This document shows positions 36,380 through 45,121 of a stretch of DNA of 45,121 bases, one piece after another. The notes beneath the pieces were generated by a model. The model worked only from the letters and a program-made list of their open reading frames with translations, was not told the DNA's origin and did no database searches. Origin of the DNA: an uncultured Prevotella sp. (GTDB lineage Bacteria > Bacteroidota > Bacteroidia > Bacteroidales > Bacteroidaceae); contig ONHE01000071.1 of the NCBI GenBank assembly GCA_900317545.1, positions 1-45,121 of the forward strand, given 5' to 3'. Position 1 is the first letter of the stretch. Each line of letters begins with the position of its first letter. A program made the translations under genes and the position numbers.

Positions 36380-37369
36380 ATGGAAAATTCATATATCAAG
36401 CAGTTTCCTGACCTCATGGCAGGCAAGAAGATCATGTACGTTCACGGATTCCTTTCGTCCGCACAGAGCGGAACGGTGAAGATGCTCCGGCAACTGATGC
36501 CGCAGGCGACCGTGGTGGCCGAAGACATCCCCGTCCATCCGGCCGAAGGGATGGAACTCCTCAACCGTATGGCCGAACGGGAGCAGCCCGATCTGATCAT
36601 CGGGACATCGATGGGCGGCATGTATACCGAGATGCTCTACGGCCATGACCGCATCCTCGTCAACCCCGCCTTTGAGATGGGCGCGACGATGAGCAGCATG
36701 ACGGGCCGTCAGGAGTTTCAGAATCCGCGCCTCGACGGTGTGCAGGAGCTCATGGTGACCAAGTCGCTGATCAAGGAATATGCCGAGATCACGACCCACT
36801 GCTTCACGGGGATCAATGCCGAAGAGCAGCGTCGCGTCTTCGGACTCTTCGGCGATGCCGACCCCGTGGTCCATACCTTCGGCCTCTTCCACGCCCATTA
36901 CCCCAACGCACTGCGGTTTCACGGCGAGCACAGACTGATCGACAAGGTGGCCGTCCACGACCTCGTGCCGGTCATCCGATGGATCGACGACCGCCAGAGC
37001 GGCCGCGAACGGCCCATCGTCTACATCGCTTTCAGCACGCTGCACGATGCCTACATGAAAGCCACCTCGAGCATGCACAAGGCCTATGAGATGCTGATCG
37101 AGCACTATAACGTCTATATCGTCGTCCCGGCGCTGTCCAATGACCACGCCGCCGTCACCGAGTCACAGGCGTGGGTGGAGCAATTCCTGAGCACGCCGGC
37201 ATGGAACCGCGTCATCTGCTGCAATCAGAAGGCGCTGCTCTATGGCGATTATTTCATCGACGACGATCCCGACGACGCCTTCATGGGAACCACCTTGGCT
37301 TACGGCAGCGACGAGTTCAAGACCTGGGAAGAGATCATCACGTATTTCTCGAGGCTCGGGGGACAATGA
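36380..37369 (+). CDS. YqiA/YcfP-like alpha/beta hydrolase fused to a degenerate NT5C-like HAD domain
   Basis: 329 aa. The N-terminal half (about 1-205) is a UPF0227/YqiA-type alpha/beta hydrolase: KKIMYVHGFLSSAQSGT carries the oxyanion-hole HGF, and IIGTSMGGMYTEML is the Ser nucleophile elbow (GTSMGG). Asp in FGDADPVV and a His in HGEHR or VAVHD could complete the triad. The C-terminal part (about 210-329) follows 5'(3')-deoxyribonucleotidase NT5C (AYEMLIEHYNVYIVVPA, KALLYGDYFIDDDPDD, DEFKTWEEIITYF). However, the HAD nucleophile motif DxD expected near residue 218 reads AFSTLHD, so phosphatase activity is doubtful. Substrate unknown. Confidence 0.75.
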   Translation: MENSYIKQFPDLMAGKKIMYVHGFLSSAQSGTVKMLRQLMPQATVVAEDIPVHPAEGMELLNRMAEREQPDLIIGTSMGGMYTEMLYGHDRILVNPAFEMGATMSSMTGRQEFQNPRLDGVQELMVTKSLIKEYAEITTHCFTGINAEEQRRVFGLFGDADPVVHTFGLFHAHYPNALRFHGEHRLIDKVAVHDLVPVIRWIDDRQSGRERPIVYIAFSTLHDAYMKATSSMHKAYEMLIEHYNVYIVVPALSNDHAAVTESQAWVEQFLSTPAWNRVICCNQKALLYGDYFIDDDPDDAFMGTTLAYGSDEFKTWEEIITYFSRLGGQ

Positions 37370-37420
37370 AACAGCATGGTCAGGATTTCAGAAACCATGC
37401 CGTATTGACAATGGATTGTA

Positions 37421-37449
37421 TGCAAACGGGAACAAGGCCCGTCCCTGCA
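37421..37449. repeat. 29-bp hairpin repeat unit
   Basis: Matches 25 of 29 positions with 22297-22325. ACGGG and CCCGT (37426-37442) form the stem around AACAAGGC. It lies between the converging fusion gene and guaD and could help end either transcript. Confidence 0.55.
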
Positions 37450-37522
37450 ACTCGTTGGAGGAGATACAGATATCCGACGGACTGATCGTGTCAGCACCGT
37501 CGGGAGTAACTGCTTGCCGGTA

Positions 37523-37990
37523 TCAGTATTCCGTTTTCGTGGTGCTTTGGGCCCACATTTCAAAGGCCTTACGAGCCTCGTCGGGCAGCAGGATCTCCAT
37601 TTGCTTGTTGCGATCCTGCGGTTTCAGCGCGATCTCCCGATAGATGAAATCGTCGTCGAAGCCGATGCGGGCGGCATCCTTGCGGTCATTCGCATAGTAG
37701 ATGCGATCCAAGTGGGCCCAATAGATGGCGCCTAAGCACATCGGACAGGGTTCGCAGCTGGTGTAAATCTCACAGCCCTCCAAGGAGAACGTGCCTAAGA
37801 GACGGGTCGCTTTGCGTATGGCATTCACTTCGGCATGTGCCGTAGGGTCGTGGTCGAGGGTCACACTGTTGGCCGCTTCCGCAATCACTTCACCGTCGCG
37901 GGCTATCACAGCGCCAAACGGGCCGCCGCCTTTGCGGACGCTGTCTTCCGACAGTGCGATCGCCCTGCGCATCAATTCCTGTTTTGTCAT
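37523..37990 (-). CDS. guaD: Guanine deaminase (CDA-fold)
   Basis: 155 aa from the chosen start. Hydrolyses guanine to xanthine and ammonia. The zinc site is plain: HAEVNAIRKA (His and catalytic Glu, near residue 53) and TSCEPCPMCLGAIYWA (two Cys, near residues 83-86). The C-terminal GFDDDFIYREI and terminal KTEY closely follow Bacillus subtilis GuaD, favouring guanine over tRNA adenosine or cytosine as substrate. The frame extends to 38161 but would run into ogt; the ATG at 37990 has a -7 box just upstream. It converges with the fusion gene and diverges from ogt. Confidence 0.9.
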   Translation of the reverse strand: MTKQELMRRAIALSEDSVRKGGGPFGAVIARDGEVIAEAANSVTLDHDPTAHAEVNAIRKATRLLGTFSLEGCEIYTSCEPCPMCLGAIYWAHLDRIYYANDRKDAARIGFDDDFIYREIALKPQDRNKQMEILLPDEARKAFEMWAQSTTKTEY

Positions 37991-38009
37991 GTTGTATCCG
38001 TTTTGTCCA

Positions 38010-38017
38010 CAAAGGTA
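38010..38017 (-). promoter_or_regulatory. -7 box for guaD
   Basis: The minus strand reads TACCTTTG, a TAnnTTTG match, 19 bp before the guaD ATG at 37990. No clear -33 box is seen. Confidence 0.5.
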
Positions 38018-38097
38018 ATAAAAAAAGGTGAGACTCCTCTCCCCACAGCATAAGAAAAGGCGCGTGGCGCAGGGATAGGCAAATAGTTGACGAATAA

Positions 38098-38129
38098 TTT
38101 GCGGATTCTGACTAATCTTCCTATCTTTG
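38098..38129 (+). promoter_or_regulatory. Promoter of ogt and the nuclease-helicase gene
   Basis: TTTG at 38098-38101 and TATCTTTG at 38122-38129 are 20 bp apart, a full Bacteroidota promoter, ending 22 bp before the ogt ATG. Confidence 0.75.
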
Positions 38130-38151
38130 TTCGGAACAAAAAACCACCGCA

Positions 38152-38661
38152 ATGGAGACAATGGAATATGGTTTCAGCGAGACGCCTTTCGGCAAGATCA
38201 TCGTCCTGAAGACTGCAAAAGGCGTTCGTGAACTGCAGTTTGCCGACGACGTAGACGGGCAGACGCTGCAGAAGACGATGGCCCGGGCGGGCCAGGGAGT
38301 CACGTTCAGACAGGACGATGACATGGCGCGCGGCGTCTGGACGGCATTCGCCGAGGGGCGGGAGGATCAGATCAGGCTCGACATGCAGGGCACGCCGTTC
38401 CAGCAGCGCGTATGGGCGGCACTCCGACATGTGGCCTCCGGCACGACCGTATCCTATTCGGAGCTGGCCCGGATGACGGATATGCCGCAGGCAGTGCGGT
38501 CAGTAGCCTCGGCTGTGGCACGCAACCCGATCGCCCTGCTCATCCCCTGCCATCGCGTGGTCCATCTGGATGGCTCCACCGGCGAATACCACTGGGGCCG
38601 CCATCGGAAACGTCAGCTGATCGAATGGGAACGGGATCGAGCAGCCGTCAAGCACATCTGA
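38152..38661 (+). CDS. ogt: Methylated-DNA--protein-cysteine methyltransferase
   Basis: 169 aa. A suicide repair protein that takes the alkyl group from O6-alkylguanine onto its own Cys. The acceptor motif IPCHRVV lies near residues 132-138, and the helix-turn-helix VSYSELARMTDMPQAVRSVASAVARNPIAL before it includes the Arg finger. It lacks the Ada-type N-terminal zinc and AraC domains, so it is an Ogt/AGT type. An alternative in-frame ATG lies three codons in. The helicase gene begins 13 bp after its stop, so the two form a DNA-repair operon. Confidence 0.95.
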   Translation: METMEYGFSETPFGKIIVLKTAKGVRELQFADDVDGQTLQKTMARAGQGVTFRQDDDMARGVWTAFAEGREDQIRLDMQGTPFQQRVWAALRHVASGTTVSYSELARMTDMPQAVRSVASAVARNPIALLIPCHRVVHLDGSTGEYHWGRHRKRQLIEWERDRAAVKHI

Positions 38662-38674
38662 AAGCGCGGAACAC

Positions 38675-41600
38675 ATGTCAGACATCACAGCCAAAGAACT
38701 TTTTGACCGGGTAGCCGATATCCTCGACACGCAGGAATCAGCGCCGGAGCAGGTCAGCAGGAAGATGCACGAGACATTGGTGCTGGTCTGCCACGAGGGC
38801 ACGAGCGGCACCAATCAGGCCTTCGGCAATCTTTTCGCCCAGGTGGACTTCCTCTGCAAGCGATTTCGCGTGCGCCTTCCGGACACCATCGCGATACAGA
38901 AGATGCGGCGCGACAGCAACGCCGCCATGCCCCTCGGTGCCATAGAGACGGGCTACAATCTGCGTGCGCTGGCCGTATTCATCGCAGCCGTCTTCGACAC
39001 AAGCATCCCCCCGACGCTCGTCGGACGGCTTCCCGTCACGCCGCCCCCACCCCATCTCCCCGCCGCGGTCGACTTCCGCCTCATCCGCTGCATCGTCCGT
39101 GACTTCGACGGGCAGACGATCACGGCCCTCGTGGACCAGGAGTCCGGAGAGCAGATGATCAGGATCGACTATTCAGATCCCCGCTTCGACCATCTCAGGA
39201 CGGTGCTCCGCAACGGCTGCCAGCTCAATCTGATCGACGCGCATCTGGCCGACAGGCAGTCGGAAGGCCTGCGCTTCGTGGTCCCCTCAATCATCGTCTA
39301 CGAGCCCGACTTCCTCATTGACATCAGTGCCATAGCCCGCTGCTTCACCGACTACGGGCACCATCCCCTCGCCTACACCGTCAACCGTCTCTCGCCTGCA
39401 GCCACTTCGCAGGCCATCCTCATCGGTCATCTGGCCGGCATGGCATTGGATGACATCATCCATACGGCCTCCGACTACCACTGGGAAGACACGTTCCACA
39501 ACAGCTTCCGCGACAAGTCGCTCGAATACTGTGCCTGCGAGGACCTCAATCAGAAGGAAGATTTCAAGGCCGCGGCGCTCCGCCAGACCGAGAACATCCG
39601 GCAGATCGTCGACGCACTGTTTGCCTCCGGCAGCGGCTATGACCGCAATAAGGCGATTCTCGAGCCCTCCTTCGTCTGCGAACAGTTGGGCATTCAGGGA
39701 CGCGTGGACCTCATGACGACCGACATGCGACTGCTTGTGGAGCAGAAATCAGGTGCCAATTTCAGCATCGAATGCAATCGGCCGAACGCCTTCGGCAGCT
39801 TTCAGAAGGAGGATCATTATGTGCAGCTGCTGCTCTATTACGGCGTCTTGAGACAGAACTTCCATCTGCCCAGCAACCAGGTCGACATCCGTCTGCTCTA
39901 CTCCAAATATCCCTTGCCGGGCGGTTTGGTCATAGTCAACTTCTATCGGGAGCTCTTCCGCGAGGCCATTCGCCTGCGCAACCTCATCGTGAGCCATGAG
40001 TTCCGCTTCGCGCAGGAAGGTTTCGGCCCCTTCATCAACCGCCTCTCACCCGAAGTGCTCAATGAAAAGCGGCTCACGTCGGCCTTCTTCTATCGATGGA
40101 TAGAGCCCCGTCTCCGAGCCGTGACCGCCCCGATGCAAGCGCTGCAGGGCACCGAACGGGCCTACTTCAGCCGCATGATGACTTTCGTCTATCGTGAACA
40201 GCTGACGGGAAAGTTAGGCGCACAGGAACGCACAGGCAACTGCAGCGCCTACCTCTGGACCATGCCGCTCAGCGAAAAGCGCGAGACCGGAAACATCTAT
40301 ACGGGTCTCCGCATCGTCAGCAAGACGCAGAGCAACGGCTATAACGGCTATGACACGGTCACGCTGAGCGTTCCCGACCAGGGCGAAGACTTCCTTCCGA
40401 ACTTCCGTATAGGCGATTCGATCTATCTCTACGCTTACGATGACCGTCACTGCCCGGATGCCCGGGCAGCCCTGCTCTATCGGGGCACCCTGACGGAGAT
40501 CCACTCCGACCGGGTCACCGTCCATCTGAACGACGGCCAGCAGAATCCAGACCTCATCGCAGGTGACACGTTCGCCATCGAGCATGGTGCCTCCGACGCA
40601 GGCTTCACGCTGTCCGTACGTAGCCTGCACGATTTCATCACCGCACCCAAAGCACGACGCGACCTGCTCCTCGGATGCCGTCAGCCGCAGACAGACCGGT
40701 CGCTCCGCCTCACGACGAGCTATCATCCGGACTACGATCCTATTCTGCTGAAAGCCCTGCAGGCGCAGGATTACTTCCTCTTAGTGGGTCCGCCGGGCAC
40801 GGGGAAGACCAGCATGGCCCTGCAATACATGGTCCGCGAGCATCTCGCGCGCACGGTCCGCCCTGACGAGGGACAGCTGCTGCTCATGGCTTACACCAAC
40901 CGCGCCGTCGACGAGATATGCGGCATGCTCGAGGACAATGGCATCGACTACCTGCGACTGGGCAACGAATACACCTGCGACACCCTCTACCGGCACCGCC
41001 TGCTTGACCATGCGACTGAAGGAAAGCACCGGCTGGACGAGATCAGACGCTTCATCCACGACCAGCGGATCATTGTCGGCACGACGTCGACCCTGCAGAG
41101 CCGGTCCTACATCTTCCGCCTGAAGCATTTCCAGACGGCCATCGTCGATGAGGCAAGCCAGATCCTTGAGCCCGGACTGGTGGGTCTTTTGACACAGGTG
41201 GACAAGTTTATCCTCATCGGAGACCACAAGCAGCTGCCGGCCGTCGTGCAGCAGGACGCGAGCCAGAGCATCGTCGAGGAGCCGGAACTGCAGGCCATCG
41301 GCCTCACCGACTGCCGCAACTCGCTTTTCGAAAGGCTTATCCGGCAGGAACAAAAGGCCCGTCGCACCACGCACACAGGCATCCTCCGCAAGCAAGGCCG
41401 CATGCATCCCGACATCGCAGAATTTCCCAATCAGGCCTTCTATGCGGACGAACAGCTGGAGCCTGTGCCGCTTCCTCATCAGTTAGGCACGCACCTCCGC
41501 TACGATCTCCCGTCACTGGACGCACTCGACGAACTGCTGAAAGGTCACCGGATGGTCTTCATCCCATCACGCTTCAACAAGCGTCCGGATCTCTCGGACA

Positions 41601-42049
41601 AGGTGAACGCCGACGAGGCACGCATCGTCTGCACGCTGCTCCAGCGCATCCGCCGCTTCTACGGCGATCGTTTCGACCCGCAGAAGACCGTGGGCGTCAT
41701 CGTCCCTTACCGCAACCAGATCGCCATGATCCGCAAGGAGGCCGAGCGGGCAGGTATTCCCGACCTCGCCAGCATCAGCATCGACACCGTGGAGCGCTAT
41801 CAAGGATCGCAGCGGGATGTCATCATCTATTCGTTCACAGTGCAGAACCGCTACCAGCTTGACTTTCTGACAGCCAACTCATTCGAGGAGGCAGGCCGCA
41901 TCATTGACCGCAAACTGAACGTAGCCATCACCCGTGCCCGTGAGCAACTCATCATGACCGGCAATGCGGAAGTGCTCTCCCACAACCTGATTTTCAGTCG
42001 TCTGATGGCTTTTGTTGAGACTCGCGGAGGTATGGCTGATCAAGGATAA
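38675..42049 (+). CDS. Dna2-like PD-(D/E)XK nuclease and superfamily 1 helicase
   Basis: 1124 aa. The N-terminal third contains a RecB/Cas4/Dna2-type nuclease: GRVDLMTTDMRLLVEQKSG (about residues 341-359) gives the metal Asp and ExK, and YVQLLLYYG (about 382) is the QxxxY motif. The C-terminal helicase is of the UPF1/DNA2 class: GPPGTGKT (about 704-711), DEASQ (about 825), GDHKQLP, ERYQGSQRDVIIY and LNVAITRARE. I see no cysteines after the QxxxY motif, so the Fe-S cluster of Dna2, Cas4 and AddB seems missing. It probably trims or unwinds DNA ends in repair. It sits 13 bp after ogt. Confidence 0.88.
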   Translation: MSDITAKELFDRVADILDTQESAPEQVSRKMHETLVLVCHEGTSGTNQAFGNLFAQVDFLCKRFRVRLPDTIAIQKMRRDSNAAMPLGAIETGYNLRALAVFIAAVFDTSIPPTLVGRLPVTPPPPHLPAAVDFRLIRCIVRDFDGQTITALVDQESGEQMIRIDYSDPRFDHLRTVLRNGCQLNLIDAHLADRQSEGLRFVVPSIIVYEPDFLIDISAIARCFTDYGHHPLAYTVNRLSPAATSQAILIGHLAGMALDDIIHTASDYHWEDTFHNSFRDKSLEYCACEDLNQKEDFKAAALRQTENIRQIVDALFASGSGYDRNKAILEPSFVCEQLGIQGRVDLMTTDMRLLVEQKSGANFSIECNRPNAFGSFQKEDHYVQLLLYYGVLRQNFHLPSNQVDIRLLYSKYPLPGGLVIVNFYRELFREAIRLRNLIVSHEFRFAQEGFGPFINRLSPEVLNEKRLTSAFFYRWIEPRLRAVTAPMQALQGTERAYFSRMMTFVYREQLTGKLGAQERTGNCSAYLWTMPLSEKRETGNIYTGLRIVSKTQSNGYNGYDTVTLSVPDQGEDFLPNFRIGDSIYLYAYDDRHCPDARAALLYRGTLTEIHSDRVTVHLNDGQQNPDLIAGDTFAIEHGASDAGFTLSVRSLHDFITAPKARRDLLLGCRQPQTDRSLRLTTSYHPDYDPILLKALQAQDYFLLVGPPGTGKTSMALQYMVREHLARTVRPDEGQLLLMAYTNRAVDEICGMLEDNGIDYLRLGNEYTCDTLYRHRLLDHATEGKHRLDEIRRFIHDQRIIVGTTSTLQSRSYIFRLKHFQTAIVDEASQILEPGLVGLLTQVDKFILIGDHKQLPAVVQQDASQSIVEEPELQAIGLTDCRNSLFERLIRQEQKARRTTHTGILRKQGRMHPDIAEFPNQAFYADEQLEPVPLPHQLGTHLRYDLPSLDALDELLKGHRMVFIPSRFNKRPDLSDKVNADEARIVCTLLQRIRRFYGDRFDPQKTVGVIVPYRNQIAMIRKEAERAGIPDLASISIDTVERYQGSQRDVIIYSFTVQNRYQLDFLTANSFEEAGRIIDRKLNVAITRAREQLIMTGNAEVLSHNLIFSRLMAFVETRGGMADQG

Positions 42050-42104
42050 AGGGCGAATTAACTTATTTTTAATATAAAAAAAAGGTGACATAGGGAAAAA
42101 TCTC

Positions 42105-42112
42105 TACCTTTG
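42105..42112 (+). promoter_or_regulatory. -7 box of the outer-membrane barrel gene
   Basis: TACCTTTG matches TAnnTTTG; no clear -33 TTTG is seen. The implied 5' leader is about 110 nt, long for this window. Confidence 0.55.
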
Positions 42113-42230
42113 TAGCGTTCAGGTGTGCTTGATGACGGGACGCCATCGGCCATTGACGGATGTACTATCCGCTGTCTGCAGACCTGGCAAAGAAGAATTT
42201 TAAGCTATCAACCCATCAATTTTTAAGATT

Positions 42231-42749
42231 ATGAAGAAGCTTGTATTAATGACAGTAATTTTGCTCTCGTCAGTATCCATGTATGCCCAGCACCGGGTAG
42301 GTTCTATCACCCTGCAGCCCAAAGCGGGCTTGAACATAGCCGACATCACCTCTTCGGACGATGATATCCGCGTGGGCGCAGTCACGGGAGCAGAGTTTGA
42401 GTTCCAGTTGACAGACATTTTCAGCATCAGTGCGGGCACGCTTTACTCTCAACAGGGTGTGAAACACGCCAAGTTAGACTACCTGAACATACCTCTCTTG
42501 GCCAATGTGTACGTTGCTCCCGGCCTTGCGGTGAAATTAGGACTGCAACCTGCGTTCAACATTAATGACGATGACTACAACGGCGTGAACAGTGTCGACC
42601 TGTCTATTCCCGTTGGTCTATCTTACGAAATCAACAACTTCGTGCTCGACGCACGCTATAACTTCGGCGTAACGAAGATCATTGACAACTTCGACAGCAA
42701 GCACAGCGTGTTCCAGTTCACACTTGGCTACAAGATCAAGCTGAAATAA
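42231..42749 (+). CDS. Small outer-membrane beta-barrel protein (porin-family)
   Basis: 172 aa. A signal peptide (KKLVLMTVILLSSVSMYAQ) is followed by alternating short strands and turns, such as LQPKAGLNIADITSSDDD, GAVTGAEFEFQLTDIFSISAGTLYSQQG, LDYLNIPLLANVYV and the closing FQFTLGYKIKLK. This is characteristic of the Bacteroidota OMP_b-brl_2 (porin family) barrels. With about 150 mature residues it fits an eight-stranded barrel. The function is unknown; such proteins are usually structural or adhesion-related. It has its own promoter and terminator. Confidence 0.85.
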   Translation: MKKLVLMTVILLSSVSMYAQHRVGSITLQPKAGLNIADITSSDDDIRVGAVTGAEFEFQLTDIFSISAGTLYSQQGVKHAKLDYLNIPLLANVYVAPGLAVKLGLQPAFNINDDDYNGVNSVDLSIPVGLSYEINNFVLDARYNFGVTKIIDNFDSKHSVFQFTLGYKIKLK

Positions 42750-42780
42750 GCCAGGCGCAGAAGTCTGCTCCGGAAAAGCA

Positions 42781-42819
42781 ATCCGCCAGTTCCTCACGTG
42801 AAGGAGCTGGCGGATTTTT
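42781..42819 (+). terminator. Intrinsic terminator after the barrel gene
   Basis: ATCCGCCAG / CTGGCGGAT (42781-42789, 42807-42815) with inner TCCT/AGGA pairing is followed by TTTTT. It may also serve the convergent sucD transcript from the other side. Confidence 0.85.
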
Positions 42820-42846
42820 CGTTGTAAAAGGCTCCGGGAGAGAGCC

Positions 42847-43719
42847 TTATCTGTTCAACTGGCGTTTCAGGAGTTCTGGAATCTCGCTGGTCTCACGCGC
42901 CACCGGGACTCCGACAGCTTCGAAAGCGGCGATCTTCTCGGCCGCACTGCCCGATCCGCTCGATATGATCGCTCCGGCATGACCCATCTGCTTGCCCGGA
43001 GGCGCCTGCCGTCCGGAGATGAAAACAGCCACGGGCTTGGTCACGTGTTCCTTGATGAAGCGGGCGGCGCGTTCCTCTGCATCGCCTCCGATCTCACCGA
43101 TCATGGCGATGCTGTCAGTCTCGGGGTCGTCCTGGAACATCTGCAGCAGGTCCTCGAAATAAAGCCCTACAACCGGGTCACCGCCCACGCCGACAGCCGT
43201 GGACTGCCCCAAACCACCCAGGGTGAGATTGTTGACGACCTCATAAGTGAGCGTTCCGCTGCGGCTGATGACACCCGTTCCGCCCTTCTTGAATATGTTT
43301 GTGGGCATGATGCCTACCATGCTCTCCTCGGGGGAGATGAGGCCCGGGCAGTTGGGGCCGATAAGGCGGGCGCCCTTCATGCGGATATAGCGCTGGGCAT
43401 AGACAGCATCCAGGACCGGCACTCCTTCCGTGATGCAGATGATGAGCTTGATGCCGCCGTCGGCAGCTTCCATCATGGCGTCCTTGGCAAAGGGTGCGGG
43501 GACGAAGATCACGGACGTGTTGGCACCCGTGGCCGCAACGGCATCCTTGACGGTATTGAACACGGGGATGCCTCCCACGTTCTGTCCGGCCTTGCCGGGG
43601 GATGTTCCTCCGACGACGGCAGTGCCGTAGTTCTTCATTTTGACGGCATGAAAACTGCCGTCACGACCAGTGATTCCCTGAACGATCAGTTTTGTATCTC
43701 GGTTGATTAATATACTCAT
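42847..43719 (-). CDS. sucD: Succinyl-CoA synthetase alpha subunit
   Basis: 290 aa. With SucC it interconverts succinyl-CoA and succinate plus ATP or GTP. The N-terminal CoA-binding domain shows the [18 protein letters not shown] stretch. The C-terminal part carries the phosphohistidine in [14 protein letters not shown] (about residue 245), and [11 protein letters not shown] is family-typical. The length is normal. It follows sucC by 106 bp on the same strand. In Prevotella-type metabolism it can work in the direction of succinate use toward propionate or of reductive succinate flow. Confidence 0.96.
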   Translation of the reverse strand: MSILINRDTKLIVQGITGRDGSFHAVKMKNYGTAVVGGTSPGKAGQNVGGIPVFNTVKDAVAATGANTSVIFVPAPFAKDAMMEAADGGIKLIICITEGVPVLDAVYAQRYIRMKGARLIGPNCPGLISPEESMVGIMPTNIFKKGGTGVISRSGTLTYEVVNNLTLGGLGQSTAVGVGGDPVVGLYFEDLLQMFQDDPETDSIAMIGEIGGDAEERAARFIKEHVTKPVAVFISGRQAPPGKQMGHAGAIISSGSGSAAEKIAAFEAVGVPVARETSEIPELLKRQLNR

Positions 43720-43825
43720 TTGAATCGGATTTTAATGATAAACGGTTTACTTAATTGATATGCGGCGATCGCTGATCCTGACAGCCGGCACGGCGGATCA
43801 GGACGGGGGCGACAGCCGCCGGGGG

Positions 43826-44968
43826 CTATGCCAGGTCCCGGGCCAACGCGACGGCCTTGTGGCCGGCATCTGCCATGCTGGTTCCGACGGTGAACTGCGT
43901 ACCCTCAAGGATGGCTCGGCCTTCCTTCTCGTTTGTTCCGGTGAGGCGGATGACGATGGGCACCTGCGTTTCAATGGTACGGAAGGCCTCGAGGAGTCCC
44001 TTTGCGACGTCGTCGCAACGCGTGATGCCGCCGAAGATGTTGATCAGCACGACCTTCACATGCTTGTCGCTGAGGAGCAGCTTCATGGCTTCGACGATCT
44101 TCACGGGATTGGAACTGCCTCCGATATCCAGGAAGTTGGCCGGCTCCCCGCCGTATAGCTTGATCATGTCCATGGTGGCCATGGCCAGTCCGGCGCCGTT
44201 GACCATGCAGCCGATGCTGCCTCCGAGGTTGACATAGCTGAATCCCTTGTCCTTGGCATCCTGCTCCTTGCGCTCGTCCTCGGTCGGTTCGAAGAGTTCG
44301 AAGACATCGGGATGGCGATAGAGTGCATTGTTGTCGAAGGTCATTTTGGCGTCAATGGCTTTGAGTTGTCCGTCTTTCGTGACCACGAGCGGGTTGATTT
44401 CCGCCAGCGAAGCGTCCTTCTCGACGAAGAGGCGGTAGAGATTCTTGAACACGGGAACGGCCTGCTTGACGAGCGCCATGTCGTCGAAGAGCTCGAAGGC
44501 GGCCTCGCGGGCCAAGTAATCCGTCATGCCCACGAGCGGGTCAATGACGATCTTGCGGATCTTCTCGGGCGTTTCGCGCGCCACTTGTTCGATGTCCATG
44601 CCTCCCTCACGGCTCAGCATGAGGAGCGGCGACTTGGACATGCGGTCGACGAGGATACTCACGTAGTACTCAGATGCGATGTCCACGGCCTCTCCGACCA
44701 AGATCCGGTCGACCTTGAAGCCCTTGATGTCCATCCCGAGGATCTGGGAGGCATATCGGCGCACTTCCTCTTCACCTGCGGCAACCTTCACGCCTCCGGC
44801 TTTCCCGCGGCCTCCGGTGTGAACCTGTGCCTTGACCACGGCTTTCGGAACGCCCAACTTCCGGTAGGCTTCCACAGCTTCGTCGGCCGTATGGCACAAG
44901 ATGCTGTTGTCTACAGGTAATTTGTAACTTGCAAAAAAAGCTTTTGCCTGATATTCATGAACCTTCAT
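43826..44968 (-). CDS. sucC: Succinyl-CoA synthetase beta subunit
   Basis: 380 aa from the chosen start. An ATP-grasp subunit that binds nucleotide and succinate. The N-terminal [18 protein letters not shown] and [15 protein letters not shown] form the grasp domain. [21 protein letters not shown] and FLDIGG lie toward the C-terminal part, and the [13 protein letters not shown] motif is present. The frame is open to 45001, but the ATG at 44968 gives the universal MxxHEYQAK start and lies 30 bp after a -7 box. First gene of sucCD. Confidence 0.96.
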   Translation of the reverse strand: MKVHEYQAKAFFASYKLPVDNSILCHTADEAVEAYRKLGVPKAVVKAQVHTGGRGKAGGVKVAAGEEEVRRYASQILGMDIKGFKVDRILVGEAVDIASEYYVSILVDRMSKSPLLMLSREGGMDIEQVARETPEKIRKIVIDPLVGMTDYLAREAAFELFDDMALVKQAVPVFKNLYRLFVEKDASLAEINPLVVTKDGQLKAIDAKMTFDNNALYRHPDVFELFEPTEDERKEQDAKDKGFSYVNLGGSIGCMVNGAGLAMATMDMIKLYGGEPANFLDIGGSSNPVKIVEAMKLLLSDKHVKVVLINIFGGITRCDDVAKGLLEAFRTIETQVPIVIRLTGTNEKEGRAILEGTQFTVGTSMADAGHKAVALARDLA

Positions 44969-44998
44969 AGTAATAAAATGATTTATAGAATGACTGCG

Positions 44999-45006
44999 CA
45001 AATATA
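44999..45006 (-). promoter_or_regulatory. -7 box for sucCD
   Basis: The minus strand reads TATATTTG, a TAnnTTTG match, 30 bp before the sucC ATG. No clear -33 box is seen. The remaining 45007-45121 holds nothing recognisable. Confidence 0.5.
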
Positions 45007-45121
45007 AGGCTTTTCGGGAACAAAAAGAAGAAAAAGACGAAGAAATTTCAAAATTCCGCCGTCCACATCAGACACGGGCGCGGAATCTTCCACAATCCTC
45101 TGGCCTGACGGCTGTATACAG

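Noticed and set aside
38675-42049. Cas4 or a dedicated antiphage system
   Set aside because: The nuclease motif resembles Cas4/Dna2, but no other cas or known defence gene is nearby and the partner is ogt; DNA repair is the simpler reading.

Overview
The window looks like a chromosomal segment of a Bacteroidota bacterium, most likely of the Prevotella group. The signs are TAnnTTTG (-7) promoter boxes, often with a TTG or TTTG about 20 bp upstream, starts without Shine-Dalgarno sequences, a type III glutamine synthetase, LL-diaminopimelate aminotransferase, a DUF4290 protein and several secreted glycosidases. The genus is an inference. No rRNA, tRNA, phage, insertion sequence or CRISPR array was seen.

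Layout. 1-154: a 22-bp tandem repeat array cut by the window edge. 164-2350 (minus): yicC-gmk-nadD. 2440-8198 (plus): a tight housekeeping run tsaB, DUF4290, murA, rimM, dxr, rseP, serving tRNA modification, wall synthesis, ribosome maturation, isoprenoids and site-2 proteolysis. 8676-9641: a BASS-family transporter. 9795-11563: a MetE-like methyltransferase divergent from an Lrp/AsnC regulator, with a repeat-rich control region between them. 11776-12819: a secreted GH43-like protein.

13337-28446 is a nitrogen-assimilation region: glnN (type III glutamine synthetase), dapL and dapF on minus; PII, amtB and asnB on plus; gltD and gltB on minus. Together these import ammonium, sense nitrogen status, make glutamine and glutamate, and pass nitrogen to asparagine and to diaminopimelate/lysine. 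28857-35861 (minus) is a three-gene secreted glycosidase operon: a full GH2 beta-galactosidase, a shrunken GH2-like protein that has lost the catalytic barrel, and a GH51 arabinofuranosidase. This suggests arabinogalactan-type side chains as substrate. 36380-42049 holds a YqiA-like hydrolase fused to a degenerate NT5C-like domain, guanine deaminase, and an ogt plus Dna2-like nuclease-helicase pair. The end carries a small outer-membrane barrel protein and sucCD.

The least explained signal is a family of 86-87 bp intergenic elements at 8312, 13035, 21965 and 36048. Each has four AGCT-centred modules spaced 22/22/27 bp, bounded by 12-bp inverted ends, but the module orientations differ between copies. 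I do not recognise this family. Other notable points are a MurA with Asp in place of the catalytic Cys, the catalytically empty GH2-like protein, and a perfect 14-bp inverted repeat in that gene's signal-peptide codons.
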